Below are positions 23,126-32,301 of a DNA stretch of 49,441 nucleotides, piece after piece (positions within the stretch are counted from its first letter, which is position 1; each line of letters begins with the position of its first letter). The stretch spans positions 68,914 to 118,354 of the forward strand of contig JAJZPQ010000006.1 in NCBI GenBank assembly GCA_021811085.1, given 5' to 3'. A model generated the notes under the pieces. The model was not told where the DNA came from. It searched no databases and saw only the letters and a program-made list of their open reading frames with translations. The stretch comes from Pseudomonadota bacterium (lineage in GTDB: Bacteria; Pseudomonadota; Gammaproteobacteria; Burkholderiales; SG8-39). The position numbers and the translations under genes were made by a program.

Positions 23126-23368
23126 GATTCAATTTCTCCAGTTGACGGTCCCTCGTTACAGCCGCATCGGTGCAAGCGTGAGATCAATCGTATAGGCTAC
23201 TCGGCCGCGGCACGGGCGGCAACTGCTCGTTTGGGAGCGGGGTCGGCGCTTGACGCCCTAGCACCAGATAGCGTGTAATTCGGCCACAGCCAAGGAATTT
23301 GGCGTCTTAGCGCTGGAATTTTACTTGCTGATCCAGAATTTTTATCGGTCGAGGCGAGGCCGCCCAGG

Positions 23369-24559
23369 ATGATAGACGTGCCGGGATCGCTCGAATTGGC
23401 CTCGCTGTTCCTGCTGCTGGTCGGAATCGGACTTGCGTTTTCCGACATCCGCCTTTCGGGTTGGGTATTGGGCTGGATCCTGCTCTCGGGCGCGCTGCTG
23501 GTGCAATGGTTCCGCAGCGTTTTGAGTTACAGCATGGAACGCGGCAGCGCCGATGCCGAAATCTATCAGATCGCCGATGACTGGATGGGGCTTGGCTTCG
23601 CGCTGCTCATCGTGGCTTCCATGTACATGATGCGCGAGGTTCTGCGCCGGCACAGCCTGGCCGAGGAGAGAGTGCGCGTCGTCAGCGCTGTGGCGCAGGA
23701 CGCGGTCGTCATGATGGATCACCAGGGCAGGATCGCCTTTTGGAACAAGGCAGGGCAAAGAATATTCGGTTTCACCGAGGATGAGGCGCGCGGAAAGAAA
23801 CTGCACGAGTTGATCATCCCAGAGCGCGGCCACATGGATTTCGAACGAAGCTTCGTCGATTTCCGCAGAACCGGGCAAGGGCCGGCCATAGGCAAGACGC
23901 TGGAGCTGGCGGGGCTGCGCAAGGACGGCGTGGAGATCGTGACCGAGGTCTCCATTTCAGGGGTGAGCATCAATTCCAAATGGCATGCGGTCTGCATTTT
24001 CCGCGATATCAGCGAGCGCAAACGCGCCGAGAAAATGCTGGAGCTGGAGTACGCGGTGACGCGCTGCCTTGACAGCACGGACAGCGTAACGGAGGCGCTC
24101 AGAGCGGTCATCCGCGCTGTCTGCCAGACGATGAACTGGGATTGCGGCCGCTATCTGCGCGTGGACGAGGCCGCCGGGGTGTTGCGCCTGGTCGAGTACT
24201 GGAGCGTGCCGGATAAGACGATTCAGGGATTCCTGAGCGCGGCGCAGGGATTTACCTACGAACCGGGCATGGGCATGGCGGGCAAGGTGTGGCAGTCGGG
24301 GCAGCCGCTATGGATCCCGGATATCACCAAGGACGCGCGCGCGCTGACGGCAATTTTCAAAGCCGAATCCGGCGTGCGCAGCGCATTTGTGTTTCCGTCA
24401 AAATCGGAAGGCAGGACGACCGGAGTATTCGCGTTCAACAGCCGCGATATTCGCGAGCCCGATGCACAACTGCTCTCGGCAGTCAGGATGATCGGCGGCC
24501 AGGTTGGCGGTTTTATGCAGCGCCAGCGCGGAGAAAACGAGTACACCGTCGTGCAGTGA
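23369..24559 (+). CDS. Membrane PAS-GAF sensor protein without output domain
   Basis: A 396-residue protein with two or three N-terminal membrane helices (about 8-50 and 75-90). A PAS domain follows at about 100-225: VVMMDHQGRIAFWNKAGQRIFGF and the PAC-like HAVCIFRDISERKRAE. A GAF domain covers 230-390, with GMGMAGKVWQSGQPLWIPDI. No kinase, cyclase, GGDEF or EAL domain follows; the chain ends at a normal stop with MQRQRGENEYTVVQ. It may pass its signal to a partner by protein contact, or be a shortened sensor. The neighbouring genes are convergent gshA and the divergent glycine-zipper gene, so the partner is not obvious. Confidence 0.8.
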   Translation: MIDVPGSLELASLFLLLVGIGLAFSDIRLSGWVLGWILLSGALLVQWFRSVLSYSMERGSADAEIYQIADDWMGLGFALLIVASMYMMREVLRRHSLAEERVRVVSAVAQDAVVMMDHQGRIAFWNKAGQRIFGFTEDEARGKKLHELIIPERGHMDFERSFVDFRRTGQGPAIGKTLELAGLRKDGVEIVTEVSISGVSINSKWHAVCIFRDISERKRAEKMLELEYAVTRCLDSTDSVTEALRAVIRAVCQTMNWDCGRYLRVDEAAGVLRLVEYWSVPDKTIQGFLSAAQGFTYEPGMGMAGKVWQSGQPLWIPDITKDARALTAIFKAESGVRSAFVFPSKSEGRTTGVFAFNSRDIREPDAQLLSAVRMIGGQVGGFMQRQRGENEYTVVQ

Positions 24560-24622
24560 GGCCGGCTTCGAGTCTGCGCGGCCGGCGCGGCGTGGGACGC
24601 ATCAGCTCGGGCTCCTGCCGCC

Positions 24623-26212
24623 TCAATTTTGAGACCGCAGCAATGCGCCGCTGAGCAGGTCCTTGGATAGATATTGCTGGCGGTAGGTCTCGAACGGCAT
24701 TTTGTCCGCGGCTTCGATGCGACGCTGCGCCGCGAGCGATTCTTCGGCCATGCGCGCATAGCGCGCCTCGACCTCCGCCGGTACGTGCAGTTCCTGCAGG
24801 CTGCGCCTGTGGCGCGCCGATTGGGCCAGGGCGAAGCCTACGTAGGATTTGTCGCTGCTGCTTCCGATTTCTGCAAGGATGCGGGCCGAGCGCGTTTTTG
24901 CCGGATCCGCAAGGGCGGCGCCGGCCGCCTCCAGGGTATCGCGGTAGGCGCTGCCCGCATGGGCGCGGTCCAGCGCGGCGGCGATCGGTTCGCACTCCTC
25001 GATCAGGCTGCGGCCCCATTCAGCCAGGCCAAGTTGCTCCGCGCCCCTGGTCAGGCGCAAGTCCGGGTCGCGCCCGCGCTCGGCGACGTCGTGCTGGTTT
25101 TGCGACATGGCTGCAATCTCCTCCGGCGTATCCGGAGGGCTGTCGTGCAGCAGGCAATGCAGCAGGAAGATGTCGAGGAAACGCATGGTGTCGGCGGCGA
25201 TACCCACGGGGCAGAACGGATCGTTGTCCATGCAGCGCACTTCGATATATTCGACGCCGCGCTCGCCCAGCGCGTACAAGGGGCGCTCGCCCGAGCGAAA
25301 GCGCGGCTTGGGCCGAATGGTGCCGTAGAACTCGTTTTCGATCTGCAGCAGCGTGGTGCCCAGCTGCAGATAGGTATCGCCGTCGCGCAGGCCGATCGCT
25401 TCGTAAGGCGGATAGGGTTTAGTCAGCCCGACGTTGAGCGATTCGGCGTAGCTCTTCAGGCTGTTGAAGCTCACCGCCAGCGACGCCTGGGCATCGCTCT
25501 GATATCCCAGCGGCCCCATGCGCAAGGAGGTGGCGCCGGGCAGGTACAGCGTGCCGGCATTGAATTCCTGCAGCATGTGCTTGCGGCCGGCGACGAAACT
25601 GCGGCATACCGTGGGCGAAGCGCCGAACAGATAGAGCAGCAGCCAGGAATGGCGCCTGAAATTGCGAATCAGGTGAAAATATCCGGCCGTTTGATAGGCG
25701 AGGACGGAACCGCCGCGCGCCTCGGCCGTTTGCAGCACCGGCCAGACTGCCTCCGGCAGGGAGAAGTTGTAATGCACGCCCGAAATGGTCTGCATGCGCC
25801 TGCCATAACGATGCGCCAGGCCATGCCGGTAGACGGTCTTGGCCCTGCCCAGGTTGGAATGGCCATACTGTCCGATCGGAATGTCGTCGTCGGCCGGCAG
25901 GCCGCAGGGCATGCTGGTGCACCACAGCAGTTCCTCGCCCACATGCCGGTAGACCAGCTGGTGAATCTCGGTGAGTTCGGCAAAACAGGATTCCGCATCC
26001 GGGTGCACGCCGGTGATCAGTTCGAGCTGGGATTCGCTGAAATCGGTGGTGATGTGCGGGTGCGTGAGCGCCGACCCTAGCGCGCGCGGATGCGGCGTAT
26101 CGGCGAGCATGCCATCCGGTCTGACGCGCAGGCTCTCCTTTTCGACGCCGCGCCGGATGCCGGTGAGCACTTCATGCGGCAGCAGCCGTAGCAGTTGATG
26201 AAGCCGGTTCAT
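24623..26212 (-). CDS. gshA: Glutamate-cysteine ligase (E. coli-type GshA)
   Basis: A 529-residue enzyme for the first step of glutathione synthesis, joining glutamate and cysteine with ATP. It belongs to the gamma-proteobacterial type (E. coli GshA has 518 residues): RRGVEKESLRV near 19, THPHITTDFSESQLELIT near 49-66, RMQTISGVHYNFSLPE near 140 and RGVEYIEVRCMDNDPF near 335. These give the conserved acidic ATP/Mg residues and the substrate arginine. ATG 26212 leaves 167 bases to the divergent gor gene, so both glutathione genes may answer to the same control region. Confidence 0.95.
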   Translation of the reverse strand: MNRLHQLLRLLPHEVLTGIRRGVEKESLRVRPDGMLADTPHPRALGSALTHPHITTDFSESQLELITGVHPDAESCFAELTEIHQLVYRHVGEELLWCTSMPCGLPADDDIPIGQYGHSNLGRAKTVYRHGLAHRYGRRMQTISGVHYNFSLPEAVWPVLQTAEARGGSVLAYQTAGYFHLIRNFRRHSWLLLYLFGASPTVCRSFVAGRKHMLQEFNAGTLYLPGATSLRMGPLGYQSDAQASLAVSFNSLKSYAESLNVGLTKPYPPYEAIGLRDGDTYLQLGTTLLQIENEFYGTIRPKPRFRSGERPLYALGERGVEYIEVRCMDNDPFCPVGIAADTMRFLDIFLLHCLLHDSPPDTPEEIAAMSQNQHDVAERGRDPDLRLTRGAEQLGLAEWGRSLIEECEPIAAALDRAHAGSAYRDTLEAAGAALADPAKTRSARILAEIGSSSDKSYVGFALAQSARHRRSLQELHVPAEVEARYARMAEESLAAQRRIEAADKMPFETYRQQYLSKDLLSGALLRSQN

Positions 26213-26379
26213 GCCTGGTTCCCTCGCTTGGACAGCCCCAAGGGTAGCAGAACTGCGCTGCTGTTTGCTGCCCCGCGCGCATCTTTACGTTACCATGCCA
26301 GCAGTCGCGGCGGCCGCAGCTGCATGCCGCCCCGGCAAAATTCCTATCAACGGCGAGCGCTGCGCGAGAGGGCGACGAC

Positions 26380-27738
26380 ATGGCCCAGTACGACTACGAT
26401 CTTTTTACCATCGGCGCCGGTTCAGGCGGGGTGCGCGCGAGCCGTTATGCCGCGCGCCTGGGCGCGCGCGTCGCGGCGGCCGAGGAGCGCTACCTCGGCG
26501 GTACTTGCGTCAATGCCGGCTGCATTCCGAAGAAACTCTTCTCTTACGCGGCGCACTATGGCGAGGATTTCGGGCACGCGGCCGGCTATGGCTGGCAAGT
26601 CGCTGCGCCCGCATTCGACTGGCATGCCCTGGTCGCGAACAAGGATCGCGAGATCGAACGCTTAAATGGCGTCTATGCGAAGCTGCTCGGCGGCGCGGGG
26701 GTCGCGCTGCTGCGCGGGCGCGCCACGCTCGCCGATGCGCACACGGTGGAAATCGATGGCAGGCGCATCAGCGCGCGCTATATCCTCATCGCCACCGGCG
26801 GCTGGCCGGTGGTGCCGCCCATTCCCGGCGCAGAGCTCGCGATCAGCTCGAACGAAGCCTTCCATCTGAACGAGCTGCCGCGGCGCGTGCTGGTGGTGGG
26901 CGGCGGCTACATTGCGGTCGAATTCGCTTCCATTTTCAACGGGCTCGGCGTGGACACCACGCTCGTCTATCGCGGTGAGCGCCTGCTGAAGGAGTTCGAC
27001 GCCGACCTCGGCAGTTTTCTCGCCGCGCAAATGCAGCACAAAGGCGTGCGCATACATTTTCACAGCAACATCGAGCAGATCGCGCGCGACGCAGGCGGCG
27101 GCGGGCTGCGCGCGACGCTGGCCGGCGGCGCCGCGCTTGAAGCCGACTGCGTCATGTACGCGACCGGCCGCGCACCGAATACCCGCGGCTTGGGTCTGGA
27201 ACATGCCGGTGTGAATCTGGCGCCCAGCGGCGCGGTCGTGGTGGACTCGAAGTTTCAATCGAGCGTGCCCTCGATTTATGCCCTGGGCGATGTGATCGAC
27301 CGGGTATTGCTCACGCCTGTGGCACTGGCCGAGGGCATGGTGGTAGCGGAGAATCTGTTCGGGGCCGGCGGCCGCAGCATGGACTATGAAGGCATTCCGA
27401 CGGCGATTTTCAGCAATCCCAATGTCGGAACGGTAGGGTTGTCCGAGGCGCAGGCGCGCGCGCGTTATGGCGAAATCGACCTGTATCGATCGAGCTTCGG
27501 CCCGCTGCGCCACCAGCTCACCGGCAGCGGCGAGCAGGTGCTGATGAAGCTGGTGGTCGAACGCAACACCGAGCGCGTGCTCGGGGTGCATATGGTGGGG
27601 CCCGATGCCGGCGAAATCATCCAAGGTTTCGCCGTGGCCCTCAAGTGCGGGGCGACCAAGCGCCAGTTCGACGCCACCATCGGCATTCACCCGACCATCG
27701 CCGAGGAACTGGTGACCATGCGCGAAAAGACCGGCTGA
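26380..27738 (+). CDS. gor: Glutathione reductase
   Basis: A 452-residue FAD- and NADPH-dependent disulfide reductase that regenerates reduced glutathione. The FAD loop is TIGAGSGGVRASRYAA near 10-25, the redox disulfide Cys43-Cys48 lies in GGTCVNAGCIPKKLF, the NADPH Rossmann loop is VVGGGYIAVEFA near 175, and the interface His-Glu catalytic pair is in GIHPTIAEELVTM near the C-terminus. The disulfide box reads NAGCIPKK where many relatives have NVGCVPKK, a mild change. The gene is divergent from gshA, making a two-gene glutathione locus. Confidence 0.95.
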   Translation: MAQYDYDLFTIGAGSGGVRASRYAARLGARVAAAEERYLGGTCVNAGCIPKKLFSYAAHYGEDFGHAAGYGWQVAAPAFDWHALVANKDREIERLNGVYAKLLGGAGVALLRGRATLADAHTVEIDGRRISARYILIATGGWPVVPPIPGAELAISSNEAFHLNELPRRVLVVGGGYIAVEFASIFNGLGVDTTLVYRGERLLKEFDADLGSFLAAQMQHKGVRIHFHSNIEQIARDAGGGGLRATLAGGAALEADCVMYATGRAPNTRGLGLEHAGVNLAPSGAVVVDSKFQSSVPSIYALGDVIDRVLLTPVALAEGMVVAENLFGAGGRSMDYEGIPTAIFSNPNVGTVGLSEAQARARYGEIDLYRSSFGPLRHQLTGSGEQVLMKLVVERNTERVLGVHMVGPDAGEIIQGFAVALKCGATKRQFDATIGIHPTIAEELVTMREKTG

Positions 27739-27887
27739 GGATCGCGGTGCCGGTCCCATGGTACCGGTGCGTCCCGCATTCGCCATCGCGCAGCTGCCGC
27801 GCTCGGGGACGAAGTCGCGCCAAAGCGGTAAAATTCAGAAATAGAAAAACAACGCCCGGCCGACTCCGCGGGGAAAGGAAATTTCCG

Positions 27888-28433
27888 ATGCACTCAACAA
27901 CGACGCTTGAAGCCGCGCACGGTCTCGGGGCGGCCGGCAATCGGCGCGGCTATCTGCGCGCTGCATTGGCGCTGTTTGCCTTTGTCTACGCCACGGCGGG
28001 ACAGGCCGCAGCGGGACAGGAGGAGTCCTGGCCGCAAGTCTGGATCAATCCCGGCATCTACTCGCAGCACTTCGATTCGAGCAAGGGCCTGCGCAACAAT
28101 AATATTGGCTTCGGCATCGAGGCGGGGCTTGCCCCGGACCACGTGGTAATGGCCGGCAGCTTTATCAACAGCAACCGCGCGCGGACGCACTTCGCCGGCT
28201 ACGAGTGGCGGCCCTTGCACTGGCGCGTATCCGGCGTCGACGTGGGCGCGGGCGTCGTCCTGGGCGCATGGGACGGTTATCCGAATTATCGCAACGGCGC
28301 GTGGTTCGTCGCTCCCTTGCCGATGTTGTCGATCGAGGGCAGGAGACTGGGCGCCAATATCGCCCTAATCCCGACGGTCGCAAACCGATTCGATGGCGCG
28401 CTGGCGGTGCAAGTCAAGCTGCGGGTGTGGTGA
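27888..28433 (+). CDS. Probable outer-membrane beta-barrel protein of unknown function
   Basis: A 181-residue exported protein; ATG 27888 follows a GGAAAGGAA ribosome site. An uncommonly long N-region leads to a signal-like hydrophobic stretch AALALFAFVYATAGQAAAG (about 25-43). The mature part alternates polar and hydrophobic residues in short strands typical of small 8-stranded barrels (NNIGFGIEAGLAPDHVVMAG, GAWFVAPLPMLSIEG) and ends in a terminal Trp (KLRVW), as many outer-membrane proteins end in an aromatic residue. It recalls PagP/PagL-sized barrels, but I see no clear catalytic signature, so no enzymatic role is assigned. Confidence 0.6.
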   Translation: MHSTTTLEAAHGLGAAGNRRGYLRAALALFAFVYATAGQAAAGQEESWPQVWINPGIYSQHFDSSKGLRNNNIGFGIEAGLAPDHVVMAGSFINSNRARTHFAGYEWRPLHWRVSGVDVGAGVVLGAWDGYPNYRNGAWFVAPLPMLSIEGRRLGANIALIPTVANRFDGALAVQVKLRVW

Positions 28434-28736
28434 GGCGGCGGCTGTTCCGCGGTTGCTCGTCGCCGCGTATGTAGGCAAAACGCATCGGCGGTAGGTACGG
28501 GATGAGTGCGGCCTGCACCTCCTGTACGAGCAGTTTGCCTCGGGCACTTGTTCGGACCAGTCTGCTTAGGGTACAGTTTGCGCAGTAGACCCCGTGTGCG
28601 ATATGCGGTCGAGTGGGTCCGGGAATCGGACCTATCCGTGATGCGCGTCAACATGGGCGAAGTTAAAACAATAAATTATATTGAATGTGGTGCGGGACCC
28701 GGCCCGAGGATTTTCCGGTGAAACTTTCATATTCCC
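28434..28736. other. 303-bp intergenic region upstream of the signalling genes
   Basis: No gene is supported. The last 75 bases before the cyclase contain an AT-rich patch (28662-28685, AGTTAAAACAATAAATTATA) that stands out in this GC-rich half and is a plausible promoter region. A six-pair hairpin GGTCCG/CGGACC (28616-28632) lies upstream without a T-run. Confidence 0.4.
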
Positions 28737-31100
28737 ATGCAAATCGGCCCTGAAACGCTGCGCGACATTGTCGATCGGCCGTTAAGCCAGTCCGAAGTCG
28801 AAGGGCTGCTGCGCGGCTTGGACGAGGCTGCAAAGGCGCAGTTGTTCTTGCGCATGGCCGAACTCGTGCGGCGCAATGCGGCGGTCGCCGACATCGCCAA
28901 TCGCGTATCCGACAGCCTGTCGCTCGACGTGCTGTTCCCGCGCCTGATGGAAGTAGTCAGCAGTACGCTCAACGCCGATCGCAGTTCTCTGTTCCTGTAC
29001 GATGCCGAGACCCGGGAACTGTACTCGCGCGTGATGCAGGGCAATGCGATCGGAGAAGTTCGCTTTCCGAGCACGCTCGGCATCGCCGGTTCGGTATTTA
29101 CCAAGGGCGAGGCGGAAATCATCACGGCGGATGCGTACGACAACAAGCGCTTCAACCAGGAGGTCGACCGGCGCACGGGATACCGCACCCGGAACATCCT
29201 GTGCGTGCCGATCCGCAACAAGAACCGCGATGTGATCGGCGTCACCCAGGTGCTGAACAAGAACGTCGGCGATTTCGACGCCGAGGATCAGCGCCTGCTC
29301 GAGGGCTTGTCGCAGCAAGCCGCCGCCGCGCTCGAAAATGCGCGTCTGTTCGAGAAAGTCGAGCGCCAACAGCGTGAAGAGGCAATGCTGCTCGAGGTTG
29401 TCAGCTCGATCGTTTCCGAAATCCGCCTCGAACCATTGCTCGCGAAAATTCTGGCGGCCGCAACGCAGCTGCTGGAGTCGGATCGCGGCGCGCTGTTCCT
29501 GTACGACCCCAAGCGCAATGAATTGTTCTCGCATGTGGCCGGGGGCATCGACAGTGCACAGATCCGCTTCCCCGCCAATGCCGGCATTGCCGGGGAGTGC
29601 TTCAGCACGGGTAAGGTCATCAATATTCTGGATGCATACAAGGACGCGCGCTTCAACCAGGAAATCGACCGGCGCACCGGCTATCGCACGCGCAATATGC
29701 TGTGCATGCCCATCGTGGTCAAAGGGGCGCGCGTCATCGGTGTGATGGAAATCCTCAATCGCAAGCTCGGCGCCTTCGGTGCCGCCGACGAGCGGCGCCT
29801 GCACGCGTTCTGCGCCGAAGCGGCGGTGGCGATCGAGAACGCGCAGTTGTTCGAGGAAATCAACGCTGAGCGCAATTACAACGAGTCGATTCTGCGCAGC
29901 ATGAGCAATGCCGTGCTCACGCTCGATGCCGACGGTGTTCTGCGCAAGGTAAATGAATCGGCGACGCGCATCCTGCATCGAGGTGCGCGCGAACTGGTCG
30001 GGCGCGCCCTGAGCGAGCTTTTCGTCGGCCGCAATGCCTGGGTGGCGCGCAGCCTGGACAAAGTGCGCGCTGCGGGCAAGACCGATATCACCGTGGACAC
30101 CGACCTATACGTCAACCGTGCCCAGGTCGTGTCGGTCGATCTCACCACCGTGCCGCTGCTGAGCATGAGTGACGAGCCGATCGGCTACATGCTGATGATG
30201 GAGGACATCACACGCGAGAAGCGCCTGCGCAACACCTTATCGCGCTATATGAGCAAAGCGGTAATGGACCAGCTGCTCGAAAGCGGTGACAACGTGCTCG
30301 GCGGCATCAGCCGCGAGGTGAGCGTGCTGTTCTCCGACATCCGCGGCTTCACTTCGATCTCCGAGCGCCTCGGCGCTCAGGAAACCGTGGCCCTGCTCAA
30401 TGAGTACTTTACCGACATGGTGGATATCGTTTTCGCGCACCAGGGCGTGCTCGACAAGTACATGGGCGACATGATCATGGCGGTGTTCGGCTCGGTACTG
30501 CAGCACGACGATGATCCGGACAATGCGGTAGCCGTAGGCAACCAGATGATGGCGGGCCTGCGCGAGTTGAACGGCCGGCTGGCGGCGCGCGGGCGCGACG
30601 CCATCAGAATCGGCGTGGGCATCAGCACCGGCCAGGTGGTGGCCGGCAATATCGGTTCGCCCAAGCGGCTGGAATATACGGTGATCGGCAATCGCGTGAA
30701 CATCGCTCACCGGTTGGAGGACGCAAACAAGTTTTACGGCACTTCGGTGCTGATTTGCAGTCAAACCTACGAGCGCTTGAAGGAGCCTACGCCGGTGCGA
30801 GAAATCGACCTGATCCGCGTGCGCGGCATGGAGACGCCGGTCGCGATCTACGAGGCATTAGGCCATCACACCGAGGAATCCTTTCCGCACCGGGATGCCG
30901 TGGTGGGTGCCTTCAACCGGGGCGTGGCGCGCTATCGCAGGCGCGAGTGGAACGGTGCCGCGCGCTGTTTCAGGGATGCGCTCGCGGCCAATCCGCAGGA
31001 TGGACCCTCGCGCGTCTACCTCGATCGCTGTGAGATTTTCCGCAGTACGCCGCCGGCTGCGAATTGGGACGGCGTGTCGTCAGTTCAGAGCAAATATTGA
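28737..31100 (+). CDS. Class III adenylate cyclase with tandem GAF and PAS domains
   Basis: A 787-residue cytosolic sensor-cyclase. Two GAF domains (about 60-205 and 225-372) share the block RFNQE(V/I)DRRTGYRTRN and carry near-complete NKFDE-type motifs (Asn174-Lys175-Phe180-Asp184; Asn341-Phe347-Asp351-Glu352), as in cyclic-nucleotide-binding GAFs of CyaB1-like cyclases. A PAS domain follows (380-495), then a class III catalytic domain (525-710). The latter shows metal ligands Asp534 (LFSDIRGF) and Asp578 (KYMGDMIM), the adenine-selecting pair Lys574/Thr648 (EYTVIG), and transition-state Asn654/Arg659 (VNIAHRL). A TPR-like C-terminal tail ends the protein. It should make cAMP, with feedback through the GAF domains. 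The HD-GYP gene begins one base after its stop codon. Confidence 0.93.
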   Translation: MQIGPETLRDIVDRPLSQSEVEGLLRGLDEAAKAQLFLRMAELVRRNAAVADIANRVSDSLSLDVLFPRLMEVVSSTLNADRSSLFLYDAETRELYSRVMQGNAIGEVRFPSTLGIAGSVFTKGEAEIITADAYDNKRFNQEVDRRTGYRTRNILCVPIRNKNRDVIGVTQVLNKNVGDFDAEDQRLLEGLSQQAAAALENARLFEKVERQQREEAMLLEVVSSIVSEIRLEPLLAKILAAATQLLESDRGALFLYDPKRNELFSHVAGGIDSAQIRFPANAGIAGECFSTGKVINILDAYKDARFNQEIDRRTGYRTRNMLCMPIVVKGARVIGVMEILNRKLGAFGAADERRLHAFCAEAAVAIENAQLFEEINAERNYNESILRSMSNAVLTLDADGVLRKVNESATRILHRGARELVGRALSELFVGRNAWVARSLDKVRAAGKTDITVDTDLYVNRAQVVSVDLTTVPLLSMSDEPIGYMLMMEDITREKRLRNTLSRYMSKAVMDQLLESGDNVLGGISREVSVLFSDIRGFTSISERLGAQETVALLNEYFTDMVDIVFAHQGVLDKYMGDMIMAVFGSVLQHDDDPDNAVAVGNQMMAGLRELNGRLAARGRDAIRIGVGISTGQVVAGNIGSPKRLEYTVIGNRVNIAHRLEDANKFYGTSVLICSQTYERLKEPTPVREIDLIRVRGMETPVAIYEALGHHTEESFPHRDAVVGAFNRGVARYRRREWNGAARCFRDALAANPQDGPSRVYLDRCEIFRSTPPAANWDGVSSVQSKY

Positions 31101-31101
31101 G

Positions 31102-32301
31102 ATGGAATTAAAGCAAATACCGGTCGACGAGCTGGAGCTCGGCATGTACGTGTCCAAGCTCGATCGTCCCTGGACCGAAACGCCGTTCGTATTTCAGGGC
31201 TTCATCCTGAGGAGCCAGAAGCAGATCGACGTGATGAAGAAGTATTGCGCGCATGTGTTCGTCGACCCGGAGAAGGAGGATCGGTCCGAGATCGAGGGGC
31301 ACGCCGGCGGCACGGCGGCGAGCATCCGCGGCACCACGGTGTACAAGGAGGTCGCGAGCCTGGACGCCGAGCTGCCGCGGGCGCGCAGCGCGATCGTCGA
31401 GACGGCGACGGTGCTGAGGCAGATCGGCCGCGACGTGCAGATCGGGCACGCTGTCGACGGCGCCAAAGTGAAGCAGGCGGCCTCCGACATAACCGAAAGC
31501 GTGGTGCGCAATCCGGATGCGGCGACTTTGCTGGTGCAGCTGCAGGAGAAAAGCGGCGAAACTTTCAATCGCGCGATCCACGTGTCGGTGATGATGAGCA
31601 TTTTCGGCCGCTTTCTGCAGCTGCCGCGCGAGAGCATCGAGCAGCTCGGCCTGCTCGGCCTGCTGCAGGACGCGGGCAAGCTCAAGCTGCCGACCGCGCT
31701 GTTGGAAAAGCGCGAACCGCTGACCGCGGAGGAAATGGCCCTGTATCAGACACATGTCGACCACTCGGTCGAAATCCTGACCAAGACCCCCGGTCTGCCG
31801 AACGAGCTGCCGGGGCTCGCGTCTCTGCATCACGAGCATTTCGACGGCTCCGGCTATCCGCGCGGATTGCGCGGTGTCGCGATTGCGCTACCAGGGATGA
31901 TCGCCGCGATCGTGGACGCATTCGACATGCTGGTGGCGCCGCCGCCGCAGGGAAAGCACATGTCGCCCTCGAACGCGCTCAACGTCATCTATAAAGGGCG
32001 CGGCACCCAGTTCCAGCCTGCCCTGGTCGAGCAGTTCATTCAATGCATCGGCATATATCCGGTGGGCAGCGCAGTCGAACTGAACACCGGGGAAGTCGGG
32101 ATCGTAATCGCGCAAAACCCCTTGCGCCGGCTGCAGCCGCGCGTCATGGTAGTCAAGGATGCGAAGGGCAACGAGAATCGGCCGTACAAGATGCTCGACC
32201 TGGCGAAAGAGCCCAAGGCCACGCCGGACGAGATTTACCGGATCCGGCACACGCTGAAGTACGATGCGATCAAGGTCGATCCGAGGGAACTGTTTCTTTG
32301 A
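31102..32301 (+). CDS. HD-GYP domain protein with altered HD motif (DUF3391-HD-GYP)
   Basis: A 399-residue protein. The N-terminal DUF3391-like part (KQIPVDELELGMYVSKLDRPW) precedes an HD-GYP domain at about 145-330. HD-GYP enzymes cut c-di-GMP with a metal centre. Here His160, His218, His221, the HHEHFDGSGYP segment (243-253) and the VDAFD acid pair are kept, but the name-giving HD is Gln189-Asp190 (GLLQDAGK), and the usual TSxRPYR-like loop reads APPPQGKH. Loss of that His should impair metal binding, so a receptor or regulatory role is plausible. It starts at ATG 31102, one base after the cyclase stop, and overlaps the next gene by four bases. Confidence 0.9.
   Translation: MELKQIPVDELELGMYVSKLDRPWTETPFVFQGFILRSQKQIDVMKKYCAHVFVDPEKEDRSEIEGHAGGTAASIRGTTVYKEVASLDAELPRARSAIVETATVLRQIGRDVQIGHAVDGAKVKQAASDITESVVRNPDAATLLVQLQEKSGETFNRAIHVSVMMSIFGRFLQLPRESIEQLGLLGLLQDAGKLKLPTALLEKREPLTAEEMALYQTHVDHSVEILTKTPGLPNELPGLASLHHEHFDGSGYPRGLRGVAIALPGMIAAIVDAFDMLVAPPPQGKHMSPSNALNVIYKGRGTQFQPALVEQFIQCIGIYPVGSAVELNTGEVGIVIAQNPLRRLQPRVMVVKDAKGNENRPYKMLDLAKEPKATPDEIYRIRHTLKYDAIKVDPRELFL

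Noticed and set aside
28616-28632. Terminator hairpin after the barrel-protein gene
   Set aside because: The stem is only six pairs and no T-run follows; it also lies about 180 bases past the stop codon.
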